Positions 19,026 through 31,065 of a stretch of 64,000 bases of DNA are shown here, in pieces. The position numbers and the translations under genes are program-made. The notes under the pieces were generated by a model. It saw only the letters and a program-made list of their open reading frames with translations, had not been told where the DNA came from and made no database searches. This DNA comes from Symbiodinium natans. Its lineage: Eukaryota > Sar > Dinophyceae > Suessiales > Symbiodiniaceae. The DNA is taken from the NCBI GenBank assembly GCA_905221605.1, contig CAJNDS010002745.1, positions 1,274,203 to 1,338,202 on the forward strand. Direction: 5' to 3'. Every line of letters begins with the position of its first letter. Position 1 is the first letter of the stretch.

Positions 19026-19178
19026 CTCGCTCAAGCTGTCATTGTCATCTTCCGTCAACGCCAGCTCCTACTCGAAGCTGTCCTCGGGGAGCAATGCGAG
19101 CACCCGGCTCTTCCACTATGGCTCCACGGTGGCCATCTTCAACCCGCTACACAAGCGCTACGTGCAAATGCCCCTCGT
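19026..19178 (+). CDS. Exon, gene 3: first module B-type segment
   Basis: The frame reads SLKLSLSSSVNASSYSKLSS, then LFHYGSTVAIFNPLHKRYVQ M. The end aligns with VALYSPAHKRYLQL at 15.45 kb. It carries an NAS sequon. Confidence 0.6.
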
Positions 19179-19317
19179 TTGTTTTTCACCGTTCGCTTTT
19201 TTGAAGGTTTAGGTACCCATCAGAATTGCGACCCTTTGTGCTGAGTCGGTGCTAGATTTTGACCATAGAAGCTCACGGGATCTGCGCGCCGGCGCGTCTG
19301 AGGAACAAGCATCACCA

Positions 19318-19495
19318 AACTATGAGCTCCACCGGCGTCCACCATGATGGGGATCTGTCGCTGCCGATGCATTGGACGTACGAGCGCTTTACCCTCGTGG
19401 ATGCTGGCCATGGAAGGGTGGCTCTTCACAACACGCTCAGCAACCGCTTCATCAAAATGGCCGGCGACCATGTCACCATCAGTCCAATCAAGGCC
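19318..19495 (+). CDS. Exon, gene 3: module B
   Basis: The frame reads LSLPMHWTYERFTLVDAGHG, then RVALHNTLSNRFIKMAGDHV and ISPIKA. It is the paralogue of 15597-15767; the last ~55 bases are nearly identical between the two. Confidence 0.7.
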
Positions 19496-19499
19496 CGGC

Positions 19500-20610
19500 A
19501 AAAGCCTGAGACAGCCTGAGGCTAGATTCTGCAAGGCGCTCATCGGTCAGGTCACGCAAGCAAGCCTCCGAGAGCTTGCGAAGTTATCTTGCCTAAAGCG
19601 GGAGCTTCCATCTAGGGGTGTGGAGGGGGCGGGGGTTGCCACGAAATGACGTATCGCGGGCGATTCCGCACTTTACGGTTAGTTTGAGATCTCATTTCTG
19701 ATTAAGAACACCCGTTTGGTTGCGCATGCCCTTAGGGCCTCCCCACCCTTGCGCCCCACCCGCCCACTTTATAGTGCAGGTTTTGCACATGACGCTATGT
19801 ATATGTACTGTGTTACTCAAATGTTCGAAGATGCTTTGATATTGCATCGTCATTTGGTGTATATGGTGAATTATTTGGGATGTGTTTGCTATTTAGTTAC
19901 CAATCTATTCTGTCTGTTTCCTTTTGATGACATGCTCAGAGTGTAACTGCTAGGCGACATGCAGACTTAGTTCAGGTCATGCATAAATACATCGCCATTG
20001 TGTACATGATATGCTGTCATGAGTTTTGGGTTGTCTGCACGGTTCTGTTATACAGTTCCATTATGTACGTTGTACGCGCAAGGTGTTATGGTGTATTGTC
20101 ATCAGAAAACAAGGTGACGTAGGTTGCTTTATGGAACGTTCCGCTTACACAAGCCTTGAGAAAGGCCTTGGCATATCCCACTATGTTCAAACTACCAGAA
20201 TCTGCCGAACTGTGTTTCGATAACAACGCGGTTATGCAAGATGTTGCGCGTTTGTACGGAAACCAGGCTGATTATACGCATACAAAAGAACATCGCACAA
20301 ACTGAGTTAGACAAAGACATGTGATTAAGAACACATAGAAGTTTGATAACAAAGACAAAAGAAGAAGCTAAGACCATGACCTTCAAGAATGAACACAGTT
20401 CCCACGAAACAAGCTCTAGATTGATGTGAGTTGCAATTTCGCAAACATATTTATCGTTGGTGTCTTGACAACCACTGTAATTCTTCCCTGCGCTCGGTGT
20501 GGGGCTGACTGATTCTGACTCAGTGATGATCCTCGCCCAGATCTCCTGTGCCAACATCCCTCGGGAGTTTCGAGAGTCTGAGCATGCTTTCAACTCATGG
20601 CGCGGTTGGA
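19500..20610. other. No supported gene (large intron or spacer)
   Basis: Unique, moderately AT-rich sequence with small frames and no module match. It lies between two exons of gene 3 and is probably an intron. Confidence 0.45.
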
Positions 20611-20614
20611 AATA

Positions 20615-20735
20615 TCCCTAAACCCTAAACCCTAAACCCTAAACCCTAAACCCTAAACCCTAAACCCTAAACCCTAAACCCTCAACCCTAAACCCTGGAA
20701 TCCCTAAACCCTGGAATCCCTAAACACTGGAATCC
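20615..20735. repeat. (CCCTAAA)n array with CCCTAAACCCTGGAAT variants
   Basis: About ten units, then three CCCTAAA(C)CTGGAAT units. Confidence 0.9.
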
Positions 20736-20823
20736 CTGCAAGAGCTTTCGCCTCAGTCCCTCACGCCCCAGGAGGGGCTTGGTAGAGCATACTTTTCTGA
20801 AGGGTTTAGGGTTTAGGGTTTAG

Positions 20824-20990
20824 GAGTTTTGGGAGGCCAGCAACCACCTCCCACATGACTGGGGTTCCGAGTTCTTCGAGGTCGTCGATGCAGGACATGG
20901 CATGGTCGGGCTTCACCAGCCGGGCAACAACCGCTACATTTCCATGAGACCGGATGGACATCTTTATGGCCAGCTGTCTGCCATTAGTGC
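20824..20990 (+). CDS. Exon, gene 3: module B
   Basis: The frame reads NHLPHDWGSEFFEVVDAGHG, then MVGLHQPGNNRYISMRPDGH. It is the paralogue of the first half of 15883-16135. A short TTTAGGG run abuts it on the left. Confidence 0.65.
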
Positions 20991-21063
20991 AAGAAGAGTG
21001 CCCCAAGCCGAAGCCCTGAAGCTAAAGTGGCTGTTGCACCGCGAATTCAAAACCCAGAGCCCC

Positions 21064-21266
21064 TAAACCCTAAACCCTAAACCCTAAACCCTAAACCCTA
21101 AACCCTAAACCCTAAACCCTAAACCCTAAACCCTAAACCCTAAACCCTAAACCCTAAACCCTAAGCCCTAAACCCTAAACCCTAAACCCTAAACCTTAAC
21201 CCTAAACCCTAAACCCTAAACCCTCAACCCTAAACCCTAAACCCTCAACCCTAAACCCTAAACCCT
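21064..21266. repeat. Interstitial telomere-type array (CCCTAAA)n with flanking direct repeat
   Basis: About 29 units. It is bracketed by AAACCCAGAGCCCC at 21050-21063 and 21267-21280 (14 bp exact, although the first six bases could belong to the array). Confidence 0.9.
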
Positions 21267-21299
21267 AAACCCAGAGCCCCCACAGTCTGAGGCAGTCCC

Positions 21300-21415
21300 C
21301 ACCATGGCAGCGACCATGTGCCCCATGGTTGGACCTGGCAGAAGTTCTTTCTCGTGCCCGCAAGGCCTTACCTCGTACCCGGGTCCGTTGTGGCCCTGCA
21401 CCTGAACTCAGCTGG
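21300..21415 (+). CDS. Exon, gene 3: module B
   Basis: The frame reads HVPHGWTWQKFFLVPARPYL, then VPGSVVALHLNS. It is the paralogue of LPSGWSWERFYMVPVKNYL at 16.05 kb. Confidence 0.65.
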
Positions 21416-21483
21416 GACCACTGTTTGGTTTTCTGGCCTAGGGGGGATCATAGCTGCTTTGGGAGTTGCACGAAACGCTCTGA

Positions 21484-21625
21484 AGTTCAGGTACAACAGG
21501 CCCGCCAATCGCTTCCTCCGCATGCACAGCACTTTCATGGACGGCAGTGGCCACCCACCCCATCCCCCCAACTTTCCCGAGAATTGGGGCTGGGAGAGGT
21601 TCAAAGTGGTGGATGCCGGCTTCTT
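21484..21625 (+). CDS. Exon, gene 3: module B
   Basis: The frame reads PANRFLRMHSTFMDGSGHPP, then FPENWGWERFKVVDAG. It is the paralogue of the first half of 16222-16426. An intron of about 100 bp, absent from the gene 2 copy, interrupts the module after VVDAG. Confidence 0.7.
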
Positions 21626-21722
21626 ATCCTCCATAGCAAAAGTAGGAGTGTTTTTCCCCTTTTTGCACCTTTTGTGGCTTAAAGGTTGCGCGCAGTGTGC
21701 GCACTAGAACATGTTCAGGCTT

Positions 21723-21822
21723 TGGCAGGATTGCGCTGCACAGCCACTCCTGGCATCGCTTCGTGAAGATGGACCACCACTCGGTGACCGTCAGCCCGCA
21801 CTCTGACACTGGGCTCAGGGTT
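21723..21822 (+). CDS. Exon, gene 3: module B, second half
   Basis: The frame reads GRIALHSHSWHRFVKMDHHS, then VTVSPHSD. It completes the module begun at 21484. Confidence 0.6.
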
Positions 21823-21918
21823 TGAAGCGCGCGTACAGGGTTTAAGGCCTCAAAGGGTGACGAAACCGCTCTAACATCCTAGAATACCCTGTACCAACTT
21901 GCTCTGCCCAGGATGGCA

Positions 21919-22001
21919 ACCCTAAACCCTAAACCCTAAGCCCTACACCCTAAGCCCTAAACCCTGAACCCTAAACCCAAAAACCCTAAACCCCTAAACT
22001 G
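21919..22001. repeat. Interstitial telomere-type array (CCCTAAA)n, exon-flanked
   Basis: About ten units. It is bracketed by GCTCTGCCCAGGATGGCA (21901-21918) and GCTCCGCCCAGGATGGCA (22002-22019), 18 bp with one mismatch; the right copy is the start of an exon. Confidence 0.95.
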
Positions 22002-22005
22002 GCTC

Positions 22006-22120
22006 CGCCCAGGATGGCAGCCATTGGCCCCAGGGTTGGCACTCCGAAGCCTTTGTTCCCATTCCCATCGACCCACGCCACAACAAGATCGTGCTCTGGC
22101 ACCCCGACTTCGGGCGCTTT
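22006..22120 (+). CDS. Exon, gene 3: module B-like
   Basis: The frame reads DGSHWPQGWHSEAFVPIPID, then PRHNKIVLWHPDFGR. It is the paralogue of 16760-16887. Confidence 0.65.
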
Positions 22121-22509
22121 TTGGCTCAAATTTTAGGGTTTAGGGTTTAGGGTTTAGGGGGCAACCCTGAGCCCTGGGCCTTAAGCCCTAAACCTACCCA
22201 AACCCTTAAACCCTAAACCCTAAGCCTTAAGCTCTAAGCTCCAGGCCCTAACCCGAAACTCCGAAACCCTGAGCAAGACAGCAAGAGCTCCCCGTGGAAA
22301 CGCTCTCGCCGTGAAGCTAAGATTGCATCAAGCAGCACGGTCACACCGTCATTCGCAGCCCGCACATCAACGCCCAGGACCGGAGGGCAAATGCGTAGCT
22401 GAGCTTAAGCGGACAGGTTTCTTTTTCTCGCAGCACTGAAATGCGCTTAGCCCACCACGAGCTCAAGTTATGCACTCTTCGCTGCCCTAAACCCTAAACC
22501 CACATCTTC

Positions 22510-22570
22510 CAGGACGTGCCGCACTCGTGGGCATCAGAGATTTACGAGGTCGTGACGCTCTCAGACCCCC
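22510..22570 (+). CDS. Possible exon, gene 3: module B-like
   Basis: The frame reads DVPHSWASEIYEVVTLSDP. It is the paralogue of 17291-17345. Confidence 0.5.
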
Positions 22571-22689
22571 CAGCGGCCTAGTTGGCATGCGGAGTCAATT
22601 GGAGCGGCGGCTGAAAGGCAAAACAAGCTCGCCTCACTCAGGTAGGAACTGCACACGGGACAGGCGATTTTGGGCTGGGATGCAATCTA

Positions 22690-22821
22690 CGGCTGAGGAT
22701 CATGCAGAGTTTGGGACGCCACAACAGCTTCAGTGTGAGCTTCTTCAGTCGGCACGTCTTCTTGAACACGTTCATAAAGCTCCCGGTCCGTCGAGTGCGG
22801 AAAATGGACCGTCCCAGGTAG
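22690..22821 (+). CDS. Possible terminal exon, gene 3
   Basis: The frame reads LRIMQSLGRHNSFSVSFFSR, then HVFLNTFIKLPVRRVRKMDR and a TAG stop at 22819-22821. The same bases could be a donor (AG followed by GTAGTA). A basic C-terminus and one exon-like frame are the only support. Confidence 0.4.
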   Translation, partial: RLRIMQSLGRHNSFSVSFFSRHVFLNTFIKLPVRRVRKMDRPR

Positions 22822-25800
22822 TACGCCCCCCTTGTGCCTTCAAAGCCAGCATGATCGCGTGGTGCAAGCCCAAGCTAACACTTTAAAAAAAAAAAAAAAA
22901 CTGTGGTCGCACGGCACATGTGGGGCCCTTTTGAAAATTTGTGGTGCTTTACTGTAACTTTAGATCTTTAGCCTTTTTGGGCTTGTTGGGTTTATTAACA
23001 AGGCAGCTAAAAATCACGAAAGCTAGCCCCCGAGGAGCTAGCGGAGTATCTTACTTAAGCGAAGCTTACAACCTGAAGGGTATATAGGGTCCCCGGAGGC
23101 TCCGCCACGAAACCCAGCAAACCCGGTCGGTTTCCAAGCGGCGACCACAGGTTTTGGGGAAACGGGCTGGCGTTCATTTCTTTCGTATATGGGTGCAAAT
23201 GAACGCCGTTTTCTGTGGATCCCAGGCCCTCGAAAACCTTTCCAAGTCTTAAGAAAAGACTCAGAAGCCCTGATGTTGATGTGAGTCTGGCGTCCCTCAA
23301 AGCTGGATTGGACAGACTTTCATGATGCTCGCGCAACTAGCTTTCGTCCCAGGCCCTCACCCTCAAGTTTAATTTATAGCTACCCTCCTAAGTGCAGCCA
23401 AGGAAGGAGAGAGGGTTCATTTGCACATCGTCAGGATGACTCCAGGTCTTCGCTTCATACAAAAATCGCATGGTCTGGGGAGTTTTCCAAAATGGTTCTC
23501 CAGGTGCTGCACAGTTTTTTTGTTTTTTTTACGTAAGCTTGTTTTTGCCAGCCGCAAATCCATCAGCCCTATGCATGAATGCGCAAGAGTTAAGTTTTTC
23601 AATGTGTGCGAATGTCGTTGGCGAGAGAAACATTTCGGTTTTGTTGCAGGGCAGAGACTAGTATGAATGACGAGGTTTCACGGCAAGACAAGAAGAGGAA
23701 AAAATGACCCGCACAGAATGTTTTTGCCACATGTTTCTGTTAAATTGCTTGCATGGCATGACAAGCATTCCGCAGCATGCATGGCTCCTGAGGAAGCGCC
23801 TTGTTGTTCTTTTGCTTGCACAAAATGTTCGCTTTGGGGGATCGTGTCAGCTTCCATCGCGAGAAGGCCGGAAAGCATGGTAATGCACAAATGTTTTCCA
23901 CATCACTGAACATTGGCGCTGCTACCTACCGGCTTTGCTATTGTTGTTGTTGCAAGTTGTGTTAGCTCTCTGCAGCTCTGTACATCCTATAGAGTATGCG
24001 AAACCTTGTTCAGCGATATTCAAGGTTTATGCGAAGACCTTGTGCTCAAGGGTTTATGACCCGCATATAGCATAACCCCGAGCCACATTTACTCAGTATT
24101 GCACTATATGGTCAGAAACAGAAGGGTTTAGGGTTTAGGGTTTAGGGCTGTGGGGGGGGGGGGGGGGGGGGGGCGGGGGCCGGGGGTCAGAACACTCCAG
24201 CGGCTTCTTTGTGGATGTTGCCCGAAGCATAGATTGCCAAGTGCCACATTCTCGTGCAAGATGGCAGTAGCTTGTACACACAATTGCTGGTTTGCTACAC
24301 AGGGATGCAGGTTTGTGGAAGAGTGCCTGTAGCATATGTTTGCGGCAATGGTGCCGAAGAATGATTGCCACTCGCGCCCTTGTTGTTGTGGTTATTGTTT
24401 TGTAGAGCTGTGATTTTTCCAATCAACTATGTTACTAATCTTCTGAATTCGACGACGGTCCTTGCTATATGTGCTGCTGCACGTTTACGACGTTACTCCT
24501 ACAAAGGCTCTCGATGCAATTCTTTGCCTGTGGACCCCCTTTTTCAGTTTAAGCCCTAAACACCTACATCTTAACCCTAACCCCTAAACCCTAACCCCTC
24601 TTAAACCCTAAAATCTACATCCTGAACCCGAAAGCCTAAACCCTAAGCCTTCAAGACTCCTTCGCAAGTGCCTCGAGCCCTATACCCTAAACCCTAAACC
24701 CCAGACCCTAAACCCTAAACCCTAAACCCCAAACCCCAAACCCTAAACCCTACAGGCTCCCTTGATCGGTACCATTCGCTTCATCGGGCCGACCGGCTTC
24801 GCTGCTGGCGAAGCTCGGCTCTGGTTTGTGGGGGTTCGGCGCTTTTTTGGGGCCCTTTAGGGTTTCGGGTTTAGGGTTTAGGGTTTAGGGGATGAGGGTT
24901 TCTGGGGGTTTGGGGTCTAAGGACGATAGCCCTTTAGGGGATGAGAGTTTCTGGGGGTTGGGGTTTAAGGGGGTTGTGCTAAGAGGCTTATGGAGTCTGG
25001 CGGGTTTAGAGGCTCGCGTTTTGGTTGATGCCAGAAGAAGGTTGCTGACCCTGATAGAAGTTGCAGAAGGAAGGTGAACAGCTCCTTACCAGGGATTATA
25101 ATAGGGCATATTATAATCTTTATTAAGGACTGTTTCTAGTGATTGTAATAAGGGATACTATAATCCCCATTAAGTGGAGCAGGGAGAGGCAATAGGAACT
25201 TCACGGTGTTGATGCAGGAATGGTTTTTTCAGGAGGATTGGGGTCTCTTAGCTTTTTGGCAGTGGAAGGCTCCCGTAGGCCCCGGTAGGCCTCGTCTTCT
25301 GAGCTCTGCGGCAGCCGGAGTCGGCGTTCGAGTTGCATGGGTACGTATACGTAGAGGGATACGTCGGATAACTATGGTGGCCTTGTTGAGGGTACTTAGA
25401 ACCCGACGTATAAGTACAGATATCCTCATTCCAAACCCAAAGCTGACCCAAAATATCCCAGCTGGCCCTCAATACTAAAGCCAAGCCCTCAGTTCTAAGC
25501 CACAAACCATCAACCCTCAAACCAAAACACGAGAACTCTAGATTGTTGCAGACGTTGTCTGAAGACGCCCCAGGAGTGGTTGGGCCTGGAGTTGGATACC
25601 AAGGCATAGGAAGGACTAAGGGTTGAGGGTTTATGGTTGGATATTCTACGCTAGGCATTGCTCAAACAGAGGTCTGTCATCGCGTTTAGTGGCCTGGAAT
25701 AGCTGCAGATAATACATACGTTTCCGTGTCGTTTATTTGTTCCCCAGAGCACTGCCTTGGGAAATGACAGCTTCATTCTCGGCAGTTTAAAGTACGCGTG

Positions 25801-28140
25801 TATTGTCAGAGCCATGCTGGGGTTTGCGGTTACCGACGTTCAGCTGCTGCGTTCCATCGTTGACTGAAGAGATCTCCCCGGTGTTGAGCCTTGTTTGCGT
25901 GGCGTACGGTGTACGTCTGCTAAATGTTACCTCACTCTCTTGGATTTTGGGGTCGGGAAGATGTTGCAAGAAAAGTTTGCTTGCCGGCTGTGTCTTCTGC
26001 CCTTGCTTGGCTTGCCATTTGAAGCTCTTCCGCCATGCTTAGTTTGAGGCCATGAAACATATATTCTTTGTGGAGATACTGCTGCTATTGTATGCCCATT
26101 ATGACCTTGGTGGCTGGTGTTGAGATTTGCACATGCATCCACACCTCCTGGTGGTTGGTGGCTCGGTGTGAAAATTCCACTGGCCAGGCAGGGCTAAACA
26201 ACGGCACCGTGAAGGGAAAGCCCTATTTCCAGTGCAAGCCAGGGCAGCCCGCCACATTTATCTTGAATCGGAGGGATGCTGCAAAGAGGACTCCAGCTTA
26301 GATCAAGTGAACCAAGAGAGACTCATATCACAACTTGACAATCACAATACAAGCATGGCCGGTTGAGCGTCCAACCTTGGCTGAGTGATGTTGCGTGTGC
26401 GCTTTGGAGCTCTTGGCAGGTACGGGCTTTTTGTCCGTCCAAACATCCATGCCATATCCAAGGTAGAAGTGTGGGTCTGAGCTCGAGCGGCATTTGTTGA
26501 GCTACATGGAAGGCTGGTAAGGCTAGTACATGCTGTGCAGATAAGGATGGGCATGTCAGCGAGAATAACAAAGAGGGGGTTGCCGAAGGTCTGGTGTTTG
26601 CTAGTTTGCAAGAGTTTTCGGAATCGTTGCTAGGCTTTAACTTAACATCCGAAAGAATTTACTTTGACACTAACTAATGGGGGTAAAGCCAGTTTGTGCA
26701 ATGCGTTTCGAACGCACATCCAATGAGCCCTCCCAAACTTAGGCCCTATGTGCACCCTTAAAGGCCCTTCAAAACCCAACGGAGCTCCACAGCCCCCTCT
26801 GAGGCCCCTGAGCCTGCAGCGACCAAGGGCTTGAAGCCTTGGGGTCTGGGGGCGGGCAGGGCTTGAATTGCTTGCGGGTGTGTGTTTCGTACCCTGTGTT
26901 GTCGTTGTTATTTTTTTTTTGTTTGTGTGTCTCGGTCGTGTAGTGTTGTGGTTGCTTTTGCAAGCGGCGGCAACATGGTACCCGTTTTTTCTTGGTTTTC
27001 TTGCGGGTGGGTGGGGCGGGGGGCGGGGGCGGTGGGGGGTTGGTTCCGTCAGTGCTGACCTAAATCCTTTTCGGAGAGGTGGTTTCTCTTGAAAGGGAGT
27101 GGGATTTGCTCGAAGCCCAAAGCAGTGTAAGCCAAAACTCCTAAGCCGTACACCCTAAACCCGTGAACCCAAGGGCAGAAAGCAGTGCAACAGCCGTGCT
27201 ATCCTAAACTCCCACAGCAGTGCAATCCAAAGCAGCGCTTATGACACCCACCACCCCATTCCCTGCACAACTGCTTCCCTGCCGTGTTCTCTCGAAGACC
27301 AGGTGCTCTTGCGGTGTTTTCGGTTTTTGGGGTGCACTTACGCTGCAAATTACGTCACAAAAGGGCAAAGATTTGTTTGTCAAGAATGGCAGAGCCGTTG
27401 CAAAGCTTTGACCCCGGCAACTCGACAGGAAGGCGCACCCAAAAAGGTTCTCTGAGTGCACTGCCCTGAACTCCCAACCAACAAAGTGACCCGAGCATCT
27501 TGCAAAACATAAACCAAACATTTTGCAACAACACCCTCACAAATCGGCGTTGTTTTTATGCAGCCAAAAAATCATTGTACCTCGGGGGAAGCGCTTACTT
27601 TCAATCAAAATTTGCTACTTCATCAGGGGTTTGTGTGGCTGCTATAGCGACCCCAGCAACGGCCAACGACAAGGCAGGATGTTGTCAGGTGGGCGCTTGA
27701 GCTCGGAGTCAAATGGCGTAATGTCGTAGGCCGTAGACTTCTCACCGCAGCTTTCAGAGATGGCAGTTGGGGCTGTTAGCATTCATGGGCTGCGCGAGCC
27801 ATGCGGGAACCCATGCTGCCTGCCCTTGATGCAGGTTTTTCTCGTCTTGCTTGCCACCCTCTTGCAGTTTAGGCTCGCTGTGGCAAGTTAGACCAACCTT
27901 GGAATTCAACAGCTTCAAACGCGAAAAACGATGCGCAAGATGCTCGTGTCCAGGTCGTAAGGTGCAGTGTCCTGCGTTGCAGGTTTTTGACGCAGAGGCT
28001 CTATGAAAGACTAAGACGACCTGTCCTCAGAGCGCGCATCTCGCTGAAGTTCGGTTCTTCTTGGGAAGACCAAGGCTTGCACGTCTCGCGAAGGAAGACA
28101 TGTTTGCGGAACTGCCATCCTTAGACCTGGGATCGCGAGA
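22822..28140. other. Long region without a supported gene
   Basis: Mostly unique sequence. It holds an A run (22885-22901), a poly-G tract (24150-24182), degenerate telomere-type runs (24545-24760, 24855-24890) and a short tandem duplication (about 24885-24960). A family B-related segment lies at 25085-25175. Small frames on both strands show no module, transmembrane pattern or motif that I can defend. Confidence 0.5.
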
Positions 28141-28149
28141 ACTCTACCC

Positions 28150-28255
28150 TCAAACCCTGAAACCCTAAACCCTAAACCCTACACCCTAAACCCTAAACTC
28201 TAAACTCTAAACTCTAAACCCTAAACCCTAACACCCGAAGCCCTAAACCCCTACA
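28150..28255. repeat. Degenerate (CCCTAAA)n array
   Basis: About 14 units with CTCTAAA variants. Confidence 0.85.
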
Positions 28256-28484
28256 AGGCGTTTCAAGTCGGGTTCGTAGACGTTGAGCCGGTGAGTGCAT
28301 CCACGGATTCTTGCTAAGGCTATCCCAGGCCAGGTCACGGAAGACATATATACAAGGACTAGACTCCCTGCGCCCTACGAGCACCCCGGTCAAGTCTCGC
28401 CGCGATGTCCTTCTGGCAGGCTTTGACTACGGCTCATTGTTAGAAGTGCCCGGGGGATCAGTCAAGATCAGTGCTACCTTGTAC

Positions 28485-28890
28485 CCCTAAACCCTAAACC
28501 CTAAACCCTAAACCCTAAACCCTAAACCCTAAACCCTAAACCCTAAACCCTAAACCCTAAACCCTAAACCCTAAACCCTAAACCCTAAACCCTAAACCCT
28601 AAACCCTAAACCCTAAACCCTAAACCCTAAACCCTAAACCCTAAACCCTAAACCCTAAACCCTAAACCCCTAAACTAACCCCCTAAACCCTTAACCCTTA
28701 ACCCTTAACCCTTAACCCTTAACCTTAACCCTTAACCCTTAACCCTTAACCCTTAACCCTTAACCCTTAACCCTTAACCCTTAACCCTTAACCCTTAACC
28801 CTTAAACCCTAAACCCTAAACCCTAAGCCCTAAACCTTAACCGTAAACCGTAAACTCTAAACCCTAAACCCTAAACCCCTAAACCCCTAA
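28485..28890. repeat. Long composite array: (CCCTAAA)n then (CCCTTAA)n then (CCCTAAA)n
   Basis: About 26 CCCTAAA units (28485-28670), then about 17 units of a CCCTTAA variant (28685-28806), then CCCTAAA-like units again. The clean variant block shows local homogenisation. Confidence 0.97.
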
Positions 28891-28982
28891 TTGGGTCAGA
28901 CATCTTCGGATGGCAGCTGCGACCCGTCCTCTGCCTTGAGAAGGCGCAAAGGTTCGCTGTCAACGCTGAGAAGAACATCTGA
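28891..28982 (+). CDS. Possible terminal exon
   Basis: The frame reads IGSDIFGWQLRPVLCLEKAQ, then RFAVNAEKNI and a TGA stop. It directly follows the long array. Another frame is also open, so the call is weak. Confidence 0.35.
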
Positions 28983-29045
28983 GGGCTTGTGAAGAGCAAA
29001 AAAATGGCGCCCTGATTATTTTGCCCTGTTTTGTGCGGTTTTCAG

Positions 29046-29089
29046 GAGTCACCAGCAGAAGCTTTTGTTCTGAAACCTGGAGGGCCAAG
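29046..29089 (+). CDS. Possible short exon with consensus splice sites
   Basis: A GGTTTTCAG acceptor precedes it and a GTGCGT donor follows. The frame reads ESPAEAFVLKPGGP. Boundaries are good, but only 14 codons. Confidence 0.35.
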
Positions 29090-29099
29090 GTGCGTGCTT

Positions 29100-29640
29100 A
29101 CCTGCGAAGGCCATCGATATCTCCTAACATGCCTGTTGAATGAGTTCACATCTGGTTGAACCCTTTCTGCTTGCTGAAAGCGTTCAAAGAGGTCTGCCGC
29201 TGCACCGGCGGCCTTCTCTCTCGGTGCACGTGTGCTGTCTGTGTCTCCGTGTGCACGGAAACAACGATCTTCGATGTTGGGCCAGCCCTGGAACCCCTAG
29301 AATCGGGAACCTTTCTGCGTGTCTCTAGACGAGCTCAGAGGACAGTTTCTCTTCCTAATTTCAGGTCTTTTCAAGATCCGTAGACCCCTGGCTGTTTCCG
29401 ATGTGAAAAGCAGGAGGGTGCCGCTTGAGCCAATTCCTGAGAGGAGCATCAATTAAAAACCCGAAGCCCCAGACTCCAGTCGCCGTATCTAGACTGTCGC
29501 TCTTTAAGTGAAAAGACGTATTCCGCAGGTCCGCGGACAGCGTTTTTGGCCATAACTCCCGGCAATTGCTGAGCCAGAACCCTAAGCCCTAAACCCGAAA
29601 CCTCTAAGCCCTAAACCCTAAACCTCTACACCCTAAACTG
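29100..29640. other. No supported gene
   Basis: A Cys-rich frame at 29156-29383 lacks support from motifs or splice sites. Degenerate telomere-type units lie at 29577-29637. Confidence 0.45.
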
Positions 29641-29757
29641 TCCTGAAAGTTGGTTTTCCGGGCAACGTCCTGGTACGGATTCCGGTACTTCCATCTGTTC
29701 ATGTCCAGGACTCGGGATGCGGATGTTACGCGGCCACGCTTTCTGATCTGGTGCGCG

Positions 29758-30282
<525 letters not shown>

Positions 30283-30284
30283 TT

Positions 30285-30430
30285 TAGTGTTTAGTGTTTA
30301 GGGTTTAGTGTTTAGGGTTTAGGGTTTAGGGGTTTAGGGGTTAGGGGTTTAGGGGTTTAGGGGTGTAGGGGTTTAGGGGTGTAGGGGTTTAGGGGTTTTG
30401 GGTTTAGGGGTTTAGGGTTTAGGGGGTTAT
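30285..30430. repeat. Variant telomere-type array (TTTAGTG / TTTAGGG / TTTAGGGG)
   Basis: It starts as TTTAGTG units, shifts to TTTAGGG and then to an octamer TTTAGGGG with GTGTAGGG variants. It follows the TG run without a spacer. Confidence 0.9.
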
Positions 30431-30557
30431 CTCTGTTTGTGTCTAAGGTGGCGTGAGGGGAGCGTCATGCTGTTGGAGTGCTTCTTGCAAGCCTCTGAGC
30501 GAGCGTGAGTCGGCGAATTCATGCAGCGAACCCATTGCAAGTGCCAAAGTACCAAAG

Positions 30558-30604
30558 GGTTTAGGGTTTAGGGTTTGGGGTTTTGGGTTTGGGGTTTAGG
30601 GTTT
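30558..30604. repeat. Short telomere-type array with flanking direct repeat
   Basis: Six TTTAGGG-like units bracketed by AGTACCAAAG at 30548-30557 and 30605-30614 (10 bp exact). Confidence 0.85.
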
Positions 30605-30683
30605 AGTACCAAAGTAGGCTGCTCAGCTCGGGCTTTCTGTGTTGCCGTCGTCGCTCTAGAGTCTTTGAAAAAGCGTCCGAGCC

Positions 30684-30880
30684 ATGTGTGAGCCGAAGAT
30701 CTGCGAGAACACGTCGCCCTCCTCCGTCGCTCGCCACGCTCTCGTGGAGGAGGAGGAGCAGGATCTCCCTCTTTCTCTGAGCGAGGGCGAGCTCTTCATG
30801 GAGCCCGGCCTCCGCGACATCGAGTGCCGCATCCGCGCCGTGGAGCAGCGGTGCAACTTCAAAGTGGCATCGCAACGGAG
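30684..30880 (+). CDS. Exon, gene 4 (unrecognised), acidic
   Basis: The frame reads MCEPKICENTSPSSVARHAL, then VEEEEQDLPLSLSEGELFME and GLRDIECRIRAVEQRCNFKV. The start may be the ATG at 30684 or further upstream. The acidic, helix-prone composition and the + strand match the exons that follow (31066, 31412, 31710, 31983, 32146), suggesting one multi-exon gene. No family recognised. Confidence 0.5.
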
Positions 30881-31065
30881 GATGGCACGTATGGGGGGTT
30901 TCCGAACATAGGGGGTACCGAATTCGGGGGGGGTGTCCCTTTAAGGGGTTCCATTCTCTTTTTTGGGGTTCAACGGGGGACCCCCTTTTTTGGGAAGCAG
31001 CCATTTGGGTTTGGGGGGCACATATAGGGTTAAGGGCTACTAAAAAGTCCACGATGTTTTGTGTG

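Noticed and set aside
22117-22127. TTTTGGCTCAA, matching the end of the dinoflagellate spliced leader
   Set aside because: Only 11 bases match, without the upstream part of the leader, at the edge of an exon and an array. Probably chance rather than a retroposed leader relic.
28485-28680. True chromosome end or telomere
   Set aside because: Arrays occur in both orientations across the whole window with unique sequence on both sides, so they are interstitial.
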